NCBI GenBank assembly: GCA_900313005.1
Contig: ONZJ01000002.1
Span: 3,755,909 to 3,819,908 of the forward strand
Direction: 5' to 3'
Origin: Rhodobacteraceae bacterium EL129
GTDB lineage: Bacteria; Pseudomonadota; Alphaproteobacteria; Rhodobacterales; Rhodobacteraceae
DNA length: 64,000 nucleotides
Within the stretch, counting starts at the first letter, position 1; each line of letters opens with the position of its first letter. The notes under the pieces were generated by a model. That model did no database searches, was not told the DNA's origin, and saw nothing but the letters and a program-made list of their open reading frames with translations. Made by a program: the position numbers and the translations under genes. This document shows positions 45,811 through 55,005 of this stretch, piece after piece.

Positions 45811-47838
45811 TCAAAGCCTTCGCACGGGCCTTTCGGGTTGCCATGCCACGCGACCTGCGCCCACTTTTTCGCGACCAACCGGGGCATTCCACCAGCTGTC
45901 GGGTCGGGGCACTTGCAGGGGCCCTTGTTTGAGGAACGTCAGCATATCAGGTGACGCCCCTTCGGGGTCGTATCGCCCGGCCAGCCAGTTCTCGACCAGC
46001 CAGCGAGTGGCACAGGCACAAGAAAAACTGGTGCCTCGCAGGGCCACGGTTGATCCGTCACTGGCGCCATCCGAAAGGATGCCAAAATGGGCTGCACCAT
46101 CATCTGACGGAAATGTCACCGTGGGTGTGCCCCGCCCATTCCTGTGCAGCGCCTGACCGATGCCTGACGCGCTGTAAGGTGCCGGACGCCCATCTGTTTC
46201 GCGGTGCCCGCCAATGGTGGCGACAAAGCGGTTGGCGGCGTAGGAATTCAACGTGCCGCGACGTTGCAATCGTTTGCCATTGTCCAGAAGAGGTCCTGAT
46301 GGGGCGCCGCTGACATAGGCAAAGGTGTCCGCCACGCGGCCTGTGTCCTCGAAGATCTCGTAAGAGGTGTCTTCGAAATACGAGGGTCGTGCCTGACGCT
46401 GGCCTGGTAACGTGGCCTGATCTGTTTGCACCGTGGCGCGGACGAAATGGGCGATGCTGTCGGCGTTTTTCAGGCGGATGCGCCATTTGCCTGCGGGCGC
46501 GCCCGTCTTGCTGCCCTTGTGGAATTGATCGGGGGCGAGGCACACCAAAAAGCGAAACCTGACCGATTTGCCGTCCTCGGGGGCTACGGCATCGCAGTAG
46601 ATACGGCCTAGCCCATCCTGCAGCTCGGTGATTTGTCCGGACTTCGCTGGCCTAAAGGTCATGGGTGTCCCGCCAGGCGGAACAACGTCCAGCTGAATGG
46701 GAGATTTCGTGGTGCCGGGGTTCAACACTTTTTCAACCCAGATTTCCACGAAGTTTGATGTGTCATCGTTCGGGCTGATGCGCCAATCCAGCATCTCATC
46801 CTCGCCAGGTTGCAGGCCAAAGCGACCGTGCACGCGTGACAGGTTGTCGTTGCCTGCGGGCAGGATGGCATTGAACTTGGCTTGACCTAAAATCTTGTCC
46901 GCTTCGGCCAAACGCTTGGCTTCTTTCACAAACACCTGTCGTTCGTCCTTGGCTCCTGCTTGTTTGCCGAATGAAATGTTCAGCAACAAAGGTGGGGATT
47001 TGGTGAGGCCCGAGGCATGAGCCATCCGGGTGTGTGTCTCGACAATCCAGCGCATGGCGTAGACCAGATAGTAATCCAGAAATGCGCCACCCTCGCCATA
47101 GGCACTGGCCGGGGGCAGATTAACGACCAAAAGCTTTACGCGGTCGCTGAAGTCTGCCTGAGCAGAAGGATCAGCCCCAGCTACAAGCCCCATCACATGT
47201 GTGCCATGGGCCTCGCGCTTTGCGAGCGCGCGCAGGCTGTCAGGCCGGTCATAATCGACCAGCCTCGCCGCGCGGTTAAATCCGTCTTGGTCCAGCGGCC
47301 GGGTCAGATCACCCTGACTGTGCGTTTGCAAAAGCGCATCAATCTGTGCTTTGCGCAACTCTGCCCCGAAGGGCAGATGTGACGGACCACCCCAGGGTGC
47401 ACCTTGTTGCCACGACGCAAAAACGCGGCTGGAGCCATCTGCATTGCGGAACCTTTTGTGCCCAAGAGCGATGTCCACGTCGATCACCCCCACGACCAGC
47501 GTATCTTCGTCCAGGGTGGGATAGACGCCCGTATCGGGCAACCAGCCTGCCCCATCGCCCAGCGCCGCGGGAAAGGACGGGTTGGCCGAGGTCTCGGGCA
47601 CTGGAAACACTGACCATTCGGTGCCTGTGTTGGGCTCATAGGCCGCCGGGTTGGTGCCGAGGGCTGCCAGCGACCCTGCGCTGTCACGTAGCGTCTGAAA
47701 CTCGTCCATCCGGGATAAGGCGGGCAGCATGGCCATCGGTCGTGGGCCCGGTTGCAGCATTTGCTGCATCAGCCACCAGTCCACATAGGGCGACGTGACC
47801 ATCCGGGGATGGTCTTGCCACTTGGTCCAGCTGCTCAT
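45811..47838 (-). CDS. S8 (subtilisin-like) serine protease, cytosolic
   Basis: A 675-residue protease. The catalytic triad is readable: Asp120 in VGVIDVDIALGH, His211 in HGTHVMGLVAG and Ser604 in GTSFSCACATRWL, with an oxyanion asparagine near ILPAGNDN. There is no signal peptide or propeptide pattern, so the enzyme seems intracellular. An inserted beta-rich domain (about 350-500) separates His from Ser. Its ATG overlaps the stop of the haloperoxidase-like gene (ATGA), so the two are coupled. Targets are unknown. Confidence 0.85.
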   Translation of the reverse strand: MSSWTKWQDHPRMVTSPYVDWWLMQQMLQPGPRPMAMLPALSRMDEFQTLRDSAGSLAALGTNPAAYEPNTGTEWSVFPVPETSANPSFPAALGDGAGWLPDTGVYPTLDEDTLVVGVIDVDIALGHKRFRNADGSSRVFASWQQGAPWGGPSHLPFGAELRKAQIDALLQTHSQGDLTRPLDQDGFNRAARLVDYDRPDSLRALAKREAHGTHVMGLVAGADPSAQADFSDRVKLLVVNLPPASAYGEGGAFLDYYLVYAMRWIVETHTRMAHASGLTKSPPLLLNISFGKQAGAKDERQVFVKEAKRLAEADKILGQAKFNAILPAGNDNLSRVHGRFGLQPGEDEMLDWRISPNDDTSNFVEIWVEKVLNPGTTKSPIQLDVVPPGGTPMTFRPAKSGQITELQDGLGRIYCDAVAPEDGKSVRFRFLVCLAPDQFHKGSKTGAPAGKWRIRLKNADSIAHFVRATVQTDQATLPGQRQARPSYFEDTSYEIFEDTGRVADTFAYVSGAPSGPLLDNGKRLQRRGTLNSYAANRFVATIGGHRETDGRPAPYSASGIGQALHRNGRGTPTVTFPSDDGAAHFGILSDGASDGSTVALRGTSFSCACATRWLVENWLAGRYDPEGASPDMLTFLKQGPLQVPRPDSWWNAPVGREKVGAGRVAWQPERPVRRL

Positions 47839-48947
47839 GATCCTGATCCGGTGCCCGGATCACGCCCATCACGGCGCTTCCATTCGTTGCGCGCCTTGGT
47901 CCAGCGTTTTTCCAGCAAGCCATAGGGCGAGGGCGATTTGGTGCTGGCCCGTCCTTTGACAATCTCTTCCATCGCGGTGCGGGTGAAATCCGCTTCGGGA
48001 TTGGCGTTTGGATCGAAGCTGAAACTGCGCAGCTGCGTGCTGTTGGCGATGAACGACATGGCTGTGCCGATCGCACAGCCCAACGCGGCCCCGGCAGCGC
48101 TGTCCACCGGATAGTGCAGCCCGGCCACCGTGCGGTTGACTGCAATGCGCTGGGCGAGATGGAACATCGGACGATCCGCTGCCAGACTTTCGGCAGGTGT
48201 TTCGTCATACTCCAGCATCGACAAGGCTGTGGCGATGGCAAAGCTCTCGGTCGAGTGCCCTGACGGATAGGTGCTGTGCGGGGGGGTATCCAGCATCGGC
48301 ATCACCCGGTCTGAAAATTCTACCGGACGCGGGGCGCGGCAGATGTGCTTGATCTGCTGCACCAGCAGAATAGCCACTTCATGTGTCAGCTCGAGCATCT
48401 CAAAGGTCACGCGACGCTTTGGCAGGTCGAACGGCCGCACTGCCGAGAAGGGCGACATGATTTCCTCGGACTGAATGAGGATTTCGGTGCTGCGATCTTC
48501 ACGCAGATCCGCATAGGCCCGCAGCCATTTCGTCTGCGTGTTCAGAGTTGGCAATGTGGGTCTTTGGATCGTGCAGATTTTGGACCCATCGCACTTCAAC
48601 GTCACGCTCGATGCGTCGTGCTCGATTTCGAACCGGGCAAGAATGGGGGTCAGCAGCACGTCAATCCGCCGACCACTGGGCAGGTAATCCAAATCGTTTG
48701 GGTCAGGATTCCAGTCAAAGGTGTTGTTGCCAGCGGGGGGATCCCAATAGCCTGAAAGGGCATCGTGGATCACGCTGCGTGCATCTGACACCATACCTTC
48801 GTCATCAGACAGGTAACGGCCCCCACCGCGACCTCCGCCTCGACCTCCGCCACGCCCGCCACCGCGTCCACCGCCACGACCACCGCCTCGGCCGCCACCG
48901 CGACCTCCGCCCCGGCCACCGCCTTGTGCATTTTGCGAAAACCCCAT
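47835..48947 (-). CDS. Vanadium haloperoxidase / PAP2-like protein with Gly-Gly-Gly-Arg repeats
   Basis: A 370-residue protein. Nine perfect GGGR repeats fill residues 9-44, followed by an acidic SDDEG linker. The catalytic region carries the three PAP2 blocks: KHICRAPRP, YPSGHSTES and VNRTVAGLHYPVDSAAG, all with the expected His, Arg and Asp. No membrane helices are evident, favouring the soluble haloperoxidase-like group over membrane lipid phosphatases; activity (halide oxidation or phosphate hydrolysis) cannot be told. It is co-expressed with the S8 protease. Confidence 0.82.
   Translation of the reverse strand: MGFSQNAQGGGRGGGRGGGRGGGRGGGRGGGRGGGRGGGRGGGRYLSDDEGMVSDARSVIHDALSGYWDPPAGNNTFDWNPDPNDLDYLPSGRRIDVLLTPILARFEIEHDASSVTLKCDGSKICTIQRPTLPTLNTQTKWLRAYADLREDRSTEILIQSEEIMSPFSAVRPFDLPKRRVTFEMLELTHEVAILLVQQIKHICRAPRPVEFSDRVMPMLDTPPHSTYPSGHSTESFAIATALSMLEYDETPAESLAADRPMFHLAQRIAVNRTVAGLHYPVDSAAGAALGCAIGTAMSFIANSTQLRSFSFDPNANPEADFTRTAMEEIVKGRASTKSPSPYGLLEKRWTKARNEWKRRDGRDPGTGSGS
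48816..48923 (-). repeat. Tandem 12-bp repeat encoding Gly-Gly-Gly-Arg
   Basis: Nine consecutive 12-bp units inside the haloperoxidase-like gene. Units differ at wobble positions but all code GGGR, so selection seems to hold the amino acid sequence. RGG-type tracts commonly bind RNA or polyanions. Confidence 0.9.
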
Positions 48948-49023
48948 AACTCCATCTCCCTAAAAATTCTTTTTTTCCCCTACGTCAACTTCGAGAGGTT
49001 TGAATGGTGCCGTCAAGGGACCT

Positions 49024-49036
49024 GTGAAAGTTTCAC
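49024..49036. promoter_or_regulatory. Candidate operator in divergent region
   Basis: A perfect inverted repeat GTGAAA-G-TTTCAC lies in the 174-bp gap between the haloperoxidase-like gene and the regulator gene at 49122. Position suggests an operator for the divergent regulator; this is inference. Confidence 0.35.
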
Positions 49037-49121
49037 GGTTTCTTCACGATAAGAGACGCATTCGAACGCCGTTCAGCTTAAAAGGGAAGAACTCCGCGGT
49101 GAACTCTGCTATTTGTTAAGG

Positions 49122-50756
49122 ATGGATGGGAAGACTGACACTGTGTTCATCAGGGTGATGGGCCAATTCCGCATGACAAACGCGGAAGGGCAAGACATCA
49201 CACCGGGCAGCAAAAAAGCGCAAGCGGTGCTGGCTATGTTGGCCAGTTCCTCTGATTTGCAACGCACCAGATCGTGGTTGCAAGAGCGGCTTTGGAGCCA
49301 AAGTGATTCTACGCGCGCCGCCGCAAGTCTGCGACAAACGCTCACTGCGATTCGCCGCGACTTGGGCGATTTGGCCGAAATTGTCTCCGCCACACGTCAG
49401 TCTGTAAGCCTCGATGCGAGCCAAATCACAACGGACTGGAATAAAGACTCGATCCCCGGCGAGAGCGAAGAATTCCTAGAAGGTCTGGATATTCCCGATC
49501 CGGAATTCTCGGATTGGCTAAATGGAATGCGCGGAGGCACTTCAGTGTTGCACGCGCCGATTTCGGCGCCGGCACAGCGGGCCTCGCGGTTTGGATCAGG
49601 TCGCTGGAAGCTGGCGTTGCTGAGCGGGCCGGATTCTGTATCGACCTCGTATCACCTGGAGTGCGAGTTCATTGATCTGGTCGCGCGGAACCTGAATGAG
49701 AACGGTGAGATTGAGCTGCTCTATGACGTGCCGCAAAATCCGGATGAAAATGTCTTTGTGGTCGATGTAAACGCCTTCAGCGTGGATGACGCACGGATTG
49801 GGCTGCGCATCAGTGCGCGCCATGCGGTTGAAAACCGAGTGTTCTGGTCGGAAACCGCCAGTTCCACGGATAGGTCAGGCCCGATTGAGCAAAGTCTTGA
49901 TTTGCTGAATCTCGCGTTCCGACTGCAGACGTCAGTACACAAAGAGATCATGACCCTGATGGGCGGTGGCACGCAGGGGCTGTTTCCGCCGGTGCTGTTG
50001 GGCACGGCGATTCCGCAAATCTTCTCGTTCAAGCCGGGTGAAGTGGCCCGTGCCAGCCAGCTGCTGGATGAATGTCTGGATGAACGCAACGCCGCGACCT
50101 TCTGGGGCTGGCAGGCGCAGATTGCTGTGATCAATCTGATTGAACGGTTCACCGACGCGCCCGAAGCCTGCATTGAGAAGGGCAAGGCCCTGGCTGCGAA
50201 GGCGGTCGAGGCGGATCCGATGAATTCGATGGTTTTGTCCACCGCCGCGAATGCACAGATGTTGCTGGATTGGGATTTCTCGGCTGGTGCCGAGTTGGCC
50301 AGCCTTGCGATCCGGGTGAATCCGTCCAACCCGTTTGGATGGTGGTCTTATGCCAATGCGGCACTGTATTCGGATCAGCCTGACAAGTCCCTGAAGGCGG
50401 CGCAGATTGCGGCCAAGCTTTCGGCCAAGTCACCCTTGCAGTTCTGGTGTGATTTTCAGGTCGGGTTGGCTGCGCTGAACGCCGGTGATCTGAAACAGGC
50501 GGTTAAATCGCTAGAGATATCAGCGGCCCTTGCCCCGCGCTTTCGCCCTCCACGGCGGTATTTGTTGGCGCTTTACTCTCATTTGGGCCGACTTGATGAC
50601 GCTGAACGTACAATCCTGCAACTGCAGAACCTTGAACCGGGGTTCACACTGGATGGGTTTTTGAACGATCCGGATTACCCGGTTAGCCTGGCCAAGCGCG
50701 CCAATATCATCGACAACCGGTTCTTCGCGCGATTGACCGATCAAAGCTCAGGTTAG
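49122..50756 (+). CDS. Transcriptional regulator with SARP-like winged helix and TPR-like repeats
   Basis: A 544-residue protein. Residues 5-95 resemble the OmpR/SARP-type winged helix (VRVMGQFRMTNAEGQDITPGSKKAQAVLAMLASSSDLQRTRSWLQERLW...ASLRQTLTAIRRDLGD). The C-terminal half is built of TPR-like helical pairs (EACIEKGKALAAKAVEADPMNSMVL and AQIAAKLSAKSPLQFWCDFQ and LKQAVKSLEISAALAPRFRPPRRYLLALYSHLGRLDDAERTI). ATG 49122 has AAGG just upstream; a TTG at 49113 is an alternative. It is divergent from the haloperoxidase/S8 pair, and so a likely regulator of them. Confidence 0.75.
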   Translation: MDGKTDTVFIRVMGQFRMTNAEGQDITPGSKKAQAVLAMLASSSDLQRTRSWLQERLWSQSDSTRAAASLRQTLTAIRRDLGDLAEIVSATRQSVSLDASQITTDWNKDSIPGESEEFLEGLDIPDPEFSDWLNGMRGGTSVLHAPISAPAQRASRFGSGRWKLALLSGPDSVSTSYHLECEFIDLVARNLNENGEIELLYDVPQNPDENVFVVDVNAFSVDDARIGLRISARHAVENRVFWSETASSTDRSGPIEQSLDLLNLAFRLQTSVHKEIMTLMGGGTQGLFPPVLLGTAIPQIFSFKPGEVARASQLLDECLDERNAATFWGWQAQIAVINLIERFTDAPEACIEKGKALAAKAVEADPMNSMVLSTAANAQMLLDWDFSAGAELASLAIRVNPSNPFGWWSYANAALYSDQPDKSLKAAQIAAKLSAKSPLQFWCDFQVGLAALNAGDLKQAVKSLEISAALAPRFRPPRRYLLALYSHLGRLDDAERTILQLQNLEPGFTLDGFLNDPDYPVSLAKRANIIDNRFFARLTDQSSG

Positions 50757-50794
50757 AATATCTGACGATCTGGTCTGCCTTGAGGCGTGGCCAT

Positions 50795-51631
50795 TTACGG
50801 TGCCCAAGTGCCGGAGGTGGCCAATGCACGTAACACCTCGCCGGTTTGATCCGGGCTGATGAGGGATTGGCGCACCAATATGTCAAAGCGCTGCACAAAT
50901 GCGTTGATTTCGGCGCGTCCAGTCAGCACCAGATAAGCCTCGCCGAGATAGAGCGCGACACGTTGTTTGCCAAAGACTGTGAATGGCGCGGAAAAGTTTT
51001 CCGTCCCGTCATAAAGATGCAACCGAAGCGCCGGAAATCGTTCGTCGCACAAGCTGGCCATGTGCAGCAGTTGGCGTGTGCACAGATCTGGACAGGCTCC
51101 GCGCCACAACCCGCTTTGGCTGGCAAGGTCCTGCAGCGTTTGCACAGGCATAGCGATTTCCATGTCCATTTCGGTGGCTGTCAAACCGTCCAGTACGTTT
51201 TCGGCCCCGGCCCCGCGAATGTTGGACTGGGGCGGGTCGGATTGCGTATCGCCGCGCAGTTGCATGACATCAGGCAAGGTCGAGGGCACGTATCTGAGTT
51301 TGTGTCCATCGGCGTCCTTGTGCCAGGCATGTAAGGGTGATGTGGCATCGTCCTCGGCGGTTTCAATCGCCAGGCTTGAAGAGACGGATTGCCTGCCTTC
51401 GGGCGCATTGTCCAACCCCAGCAGCCAATCCACCGAGACCCCGCGTGCCACCGAAATGCGTCTGAGCGTTTCAGCCCGGGGCAGGCGATCAATCGAAGGG
51501 TCCAGAAACTGGCTGAGCGCTGAGCGATCAATGCCGGTTTCACGTAAGAACCCTGAAACGCTGCCTTGTTCGGCGGCCAGCAGCTGTTTCAACCGATCGC
51601 GAAACATCGAGGCGAGGTGACGTTTATCCAT
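50795..51631 (-). CDS. XRE family transcriptional regulator
   Basis: A 278-residue protein. The helix-turn-helix is near the N-terminus (QGSVSGFLRETGIDRSALSQFLDPSIDRLPRAETLRRISVARGVSVDWLLGL). The C-terminal region (VLDGLTATEMDMEIAMPVQTLQDLASQ...FTVFGKQRVALYLGEAYLVLT) looks like an effector-binding or dimerisation domain. It is divergent from the desaturase gene, with a perfect inverted repeat between them, so it probably controls the desaturase and itself. Confidence 0.85.
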   Translation of the reverse strand: MDKRHLASMFRDRLKQLLAAEQGSVSGFLRETGIDRSALSQFLDPSIDRLPRAETLRRISVARGVSVDWLLGLDNAPEGRQSVSSSLAIETAEDDATSPLHAWHKDADGHKLRYVPSTLPDVMQLRGDTQSDPPQSNIRGAGAENVLDGLTATEMDMEIAMPVQTLQDLASQSGLWRGACPDLCTRQLLHMASLCDERFPALRLHLYDGTENFSAPFTVFGKQRVALYLGEAYLVLTGRAEINAFVQRFDILVRQSLISPDQTGEVLRALATSGTWAP

Positions 51632-51648
51632 AAGGGTGGCTTAGGTGG

Positions 51649-51670
51649 TTTGTTGTGAAAGCACAACAAA
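51649..51670. promoter_or_regulatory. Operator-like inverted repeat between XRE regulator and desaturase
   Basis: TTTGTTGTG (51649-51657) is perfectly inverted at CACAACAAA (51662-51670) with a four-base spacer. It is 18 bases before the regulator start and 113 bases before the desaturase start. A second, imperfect palindrome (TATGGTGATTATG...TTATCATAT) lies just to the right, at about 51670-51698. Probable binding sites for the XRE protein. Confidence 0.6.
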
Positions 51671-51782
51671 TATGGTGATTATGTTGCGAATTATCATATT
51701 CACTAACGAATACACCAGATGGACCCAACGGCCCATTTTGGGACAGATGGGCGACATATCCTGTCAGTAAGCAGAAGGCCTC

Positions 51783-52739
51783 ATGTCCTCAGACCGCCCA
51801 CAGATCATCCCCCCTGAGCGGGCCATGCGCCCTCTGGTGGAATGGCCGACCTTGGGTATGATCATTGTGTGCTATGTAGGGTGGTGGATCGCTTTAATGT
51901 GGGCACCACAATTTAGCGCAACATTGGCCGTTGTCCTTCTGGCCGTGCTGATTGCGCTGCATTCCTCTTTGCAACATGAGGTCTTGCATGGGCACCCGTT
52001 CCGGTCGGCCTTGCTGAGCGAAGCGATGGTATTTCCGGCGGTAGGGCTTTTCGTGCCTTATCAGAGGTTCCGTGATCTGCATCTGCAGCATCATTATGAT
52101 CCAAACCTGACGGATCCGTATGATGACCCGGAAAGCAATTACATGGACCCGGCGGTCTGGTCAGTGACTTCGCCCCTGATGAAACGGCTGTACAGATTCA
52201 ACAACCTATTGTTGGGCCGGATGGTTGTCGGGCCCATACTGTCGCTTTGGGGGCTTTACCGTGCAGACGCGATTGCTGTGGCCCAGCGGAACAGTTGCGT
52301 TACACGTGCATATCTGTGGCATGGGCTGGGTATGGTGCCAGTGCTATGGCTGGTCTGGATCAGTCCACTGTCCATTGCGACCTATCTGCTGGCCTCTTAT
52401 ATGGGCCTTTCATTGCTGAAAATTCGCACGTTTCTGGAACATCGGGCGCATGAAAAAGTGCCCGGGCGGACGGTGATCATCGAAAGCCGCGGGCCCTTGT
52501 CGATCCTGTTTTTGAACAACAACTATCATGCGGTCCATCATGCCAACCCGTGTCTGCCTTGGTACCAGTTGCCGGCATTCTACGCAGCGCGCCGTTCTGT
52601 GTTTCTGGAGCGGAACAAAAGCTATTTTTACAGGTCATATGCCGATGTGTTTCGGCAGTATTTTCTGCGCTCAAAAGATCCTGTTCCGCATCCATTGCGC
52701 GAAAAGGCGCATGTCGACAAAGAGCTGGAACTGTCCTGA
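51783..52739 (+). CDS. Fatty acid desaturase family protein
   Basis: A 318-residue membrane enzyme with about four helices. Histidine boxes: HSSLQHEVLHGH, HLQHH, and NNYHAVHHANP, the diiron site of membrane desaturases/hydroxylases. Likely acts on acyl chains or a lipid in the inner membrane. The product (unsaturation or hydroxylation) is not decided by sequence. Divergent XRE regulator implies that expression responds to membrane or acyl-lipid state. Confidence 0.88.
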   Translation: MSSDRPQIIPPERAMRPLVEWPTLGMIIVCYVGWWIALMWAPQFSATLAVVLLAVLIALHSSLQHEVLHGHPFRSALLSEAMVFPAVGLFVPYQRFRDLHLQHHYDPNLTDPYDDPESNYMDPAVWSVTSPLMKRLYRFNNLLLGRMVVGPILSLWGLYRADAIAVAQRNSCVTRAYLWHGLGMVPVLWLVWISPLSIATYLLASYMGLSLLKIRTFLEHRAHEKVPGRTVIIESRGPLSILFLNNNYHAVHHANPCLPWYQLPAFYAARRSVFLERNKSYFYRSYADVFRQYFLRSKDPVPHPLREKAHVDKELELS

Positions 52740-52751
52740 TCCAAACCAGAG

Positions 52752-54173
52752 CTACATGCCGCGTGGTGTGGCCAGCAGCCAAAGCCCGAACAGGGTGTAT
52801 CCCAGCATGAACAGCCCAAGAGGGATCTGGCTGAGCGCCGCACGTCGCGTGTCTTTGAACAGTTTCAGTGCCGCGTGATGGGCGACCAGCACCGACAGAA
52901 TGTGCCCCAGCACAACGACCCCCGCTTGCGTCAGCCAGATGGTGCGTACGCTGTCGATGGTGTTCAGAAACCCAGAGGTGACACGAATATCCGCAAGTCC
53001 AAAGAGGTTTGCGCCATTGGCAAACGGATCTCCGACAGCGGCGAGCAGATATTGACCCTCGATCAGAAATGACACCAGAAAGTGCGAGATGTGATAGCCC
53101 ATGGCGATTGGCAGCACACATGGGGCGAGGGTGGCAAATACGGTCTGCGTTGAAGGCGGCGTGTGTGCGTTTTGTCCCATCGAAGCGATCGAACGGCTCA
53201 TCCAACAGATCAATGTGAAGGCAGCGATCAGCCCAGCCACCGCCAGCCCCAGTCCAACCAGTGACGATGTGATCACCGCTGAGCGGCCAGGAAATTCTAG
53301 TGGGTTCACGTCAATCAGGCCGAGCCACCAAAAGGTTTCCTTGAGCCCGTCAAAACTGCCAGCTGCAAGCAAGGTGATGGCGAAGGCACCCAGCCCTACA
53401 GTATATCGGCGTGGGGTGTTCAAATCCCAACCGGGCAGGCCAAATGCTACGCTACGGCCCTCGCCAAATGGCGATACGCGGGCCAACAGGGCGAAGGCCA
53501 CTGAAAATGCTTCGCATCTAGTTAACCAGGTTTGCCCGCCAAACAACGCCATGCCTGCGAAGGTGAACAGCCAATAGGACATCACAACCGCCGCCAACCG
53601 ATCGGGATCACTGGGTGCTGGATCTGCGATGAAGAAGCTGAAGAACACCATGAAGATGATCCAGGCGGGCCAAACACCCCATGCTTCGGGCAGTGACATT
53701 GTAGGTGTGGCTGGTTCGCGGCCAAACACCACGCGATACACGCCACGCCATGGATTCAGCCATAGCCAAAGATCGCCCACGATCCCCAACAAGCTGACCA
53801 GCATGATCCACCAACCCGTCCAGATCATCAGCGGCAGAATGTTGTTGAGCGGCGCGCGAGGTCCATTGAAGCCGATCCAGACACAGGTGCAGACGCATAA
53901 GAACGACAGCAGGCTTGTCACATCCCGCGCGCCATCGGGCACCAAGGCACGGGCGCGATGGCGAGGTTCAAACATCCTTTCAACGGTGGGCTTGGGCAGG
54001 AGCGAAACCAGTAATATTGACGCGGCCACCGACACGCATCCCCCGATGATGTAGGCCTGTGTCGGCAAGAGCAAGACAAAGGCCTGTTCGGACACATGGG
54101 CCACCGCGGGGCTTGCGCCGCAGATCATCAAGACGAGGCAAATGAACGCAAAAAATCCGGCTGGGGTTCGCAT
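52752..54173 (-). CDS. Polytopic membrane protein, unknown function
   Basis: A 473-residue protein with a signal-like start (AGFFAFICLVLMICGASPAVAHVSEQAFVLLLPTQAYIIGG) and around ten hydrophobic helices. The HVSEQAFVLLLPT motif after the signal recalls proteins annotated as fenitrothion hydrolase, an annotation that I consider unreliable. MGYHISHFLVSFLIEGQYLLAAVGDPFANG in the C-terminal third has two histidines within a helix, which could bind metal. It converges with the desaturase (stop 13 bases away) and is divergent from the exported proteins at 54221. Confidence 0.6.
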   Translation of the reverse strand: MRTPAGFFAFICLVLMICGASPAVAHVSEQAFVLLLPTQAYIIGGCVSVAASILLVSLLPKPTVERMFEPRHRARALVPDGARDVTSLLSFLCVCTCVWIGFNGPRAPLNNILPLMIWTGWWIMLVSLLGIVGDLWLWLNPWRGVYRVVFGREPATPTMSLPEAWGVWPAWIIFMVFFSFFIADPAPSDPDRLAAVVMSYWLFTFAGMALFGGQTWLTRCEAFSVAFALLARVSPFGEGRSVAFGLPGWDLNTPRRYTVGLGAFAITLLAAGSFDGLKETFWWLGLIDVNPLEFPGRSAVITSSLVGLGLAVAGLIAAFTLICWMSRSIASMGQNAHTPPSTQTVFATLAPCVLPIAMGYHISHFLVSFLIEGQYLLAAVGDPFANGANLFGLADIRVTSGFLNTIDSVRTIWLTQAGVVVLGHILSVLVAHHAALKLFKDTRRAALSQIPLGLFMLGYTLFGLWLLATPRGM

Positions 54174-54220
54174 GAAATTACGTTAGTATCCAAGGCAGTT
54201 CAGGGAAAGCGAGAAGATTA

Positions 54221-54997
54221 ATGCGCGCACCGATTGTCATAGCCTGTTTGTCGATACTGCTGGTGGTCGGTATCCTGATCTGGCGCGGGATGGCAAAGGT
54301 CGATCCTGTTGGTCTAAGCCAGATTACAGCGCAGCCCGTGATGGGCGAGTCAGGCGTGGTGCATGTGGGTCTGACCGTGGAGACAGGCGATGCGGCTGAT
54401 GTGCTGATTGATGTGACCTCGCCTGCTGCGAGTGAGGTTCTGATTGTCTCGCCCTTGAACAAGACACAGCTGACATTTCCGGCGCGCGGCACGCCTGCCT
54501 TGTCAGAAGATGGCAGCTATATTCGGCTCGTGGACGTGGAGGGTGAGATCAGCGAAGGTCGGTTGATCCCGCTGACGTTGACGTTCCTGCGTTCGGGGGA
54601 GCAGTCGGTGCGCGCGCGGGTTGGTATGAATGCTGATCCGCATGCCAAACACCGTGCGATGGCGGCGATGGCCGAGGTGGCCTCGGAGGGGCCAGCGCCT
54701 GAGATGCGAATGGCGCTGGAACCTGCTGCCAACGGAGCCACGCTGGTGCGGCTGGAAGTCGAGAATTTCACCTTTGATCCGGATAGCGAAACACCTGAGC
54801 ATGTTCCGGGTCATGGTCACGCGCACCTGTATCTGGACGGCGTAAAGGTGCAGCGGATGTATGGCACTGAGGCGCTGATCGGAGCGTTGCCGTCAGGCAC
54901 TTTTGAAGTGCGGGTTGATCTTAATTCTAACCTGCATGTGCCATATCGGAATGCCGATGGGCTGGTGCGTGCCGTTGAAACCTTGGTGGTGGAGTAG
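54221..54997 (+). CDS. Exported or membrane-anchored protein of unknown function
   Basis: A 258-residue protein with an N-terminal helix (IVIACLSILLVVGILIW) that acts as anchor or signal. The N-terminal domain is beta-rich (VHVGLTVETGDAADVLIDVTSP). A Met/His-rich stretch follows (NADPHAKHRAMAAMAEV), and the C-terminal domain contains the PGHGHAHLYLDGVKVQRMYG block seen in small beta-sandwich exported proteins. The Met/His motif could bind copper, but this is speculation. Divergent from the membrane protein at 52752. Confidence 0.6.
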   Translation: MRAPIVIACLSILLVVGILIWRGMAKVDPVGLSQITAQPVMGESGVVHVGLTVETGDAADVLIDVTSPAASEVLIVSPLNKTQLTFPARGTPALSEDGSYIRLVDVEGEISEGRLIPLTLTFLRSGEQSVRARVGMNADPHAKHRAMAAMAEVASEGPAPEMRMALEPAANGATLVRLEVENFTFDPDSETPEHVPGHGHAHLYLDGVKVQRMYGTEALIGALPSGTFEVRVDLNSNLHVPYRNADGLVRAVETLVVE

Positions 54998-55005
54998 CAG
55001 CAACG

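Noticed and set aside
48816..48923. Regular short repeats suggesting a CRISPR array
   Set aside because: The 12-bp units are contiguous without spacers and code GGGR inside a gene.
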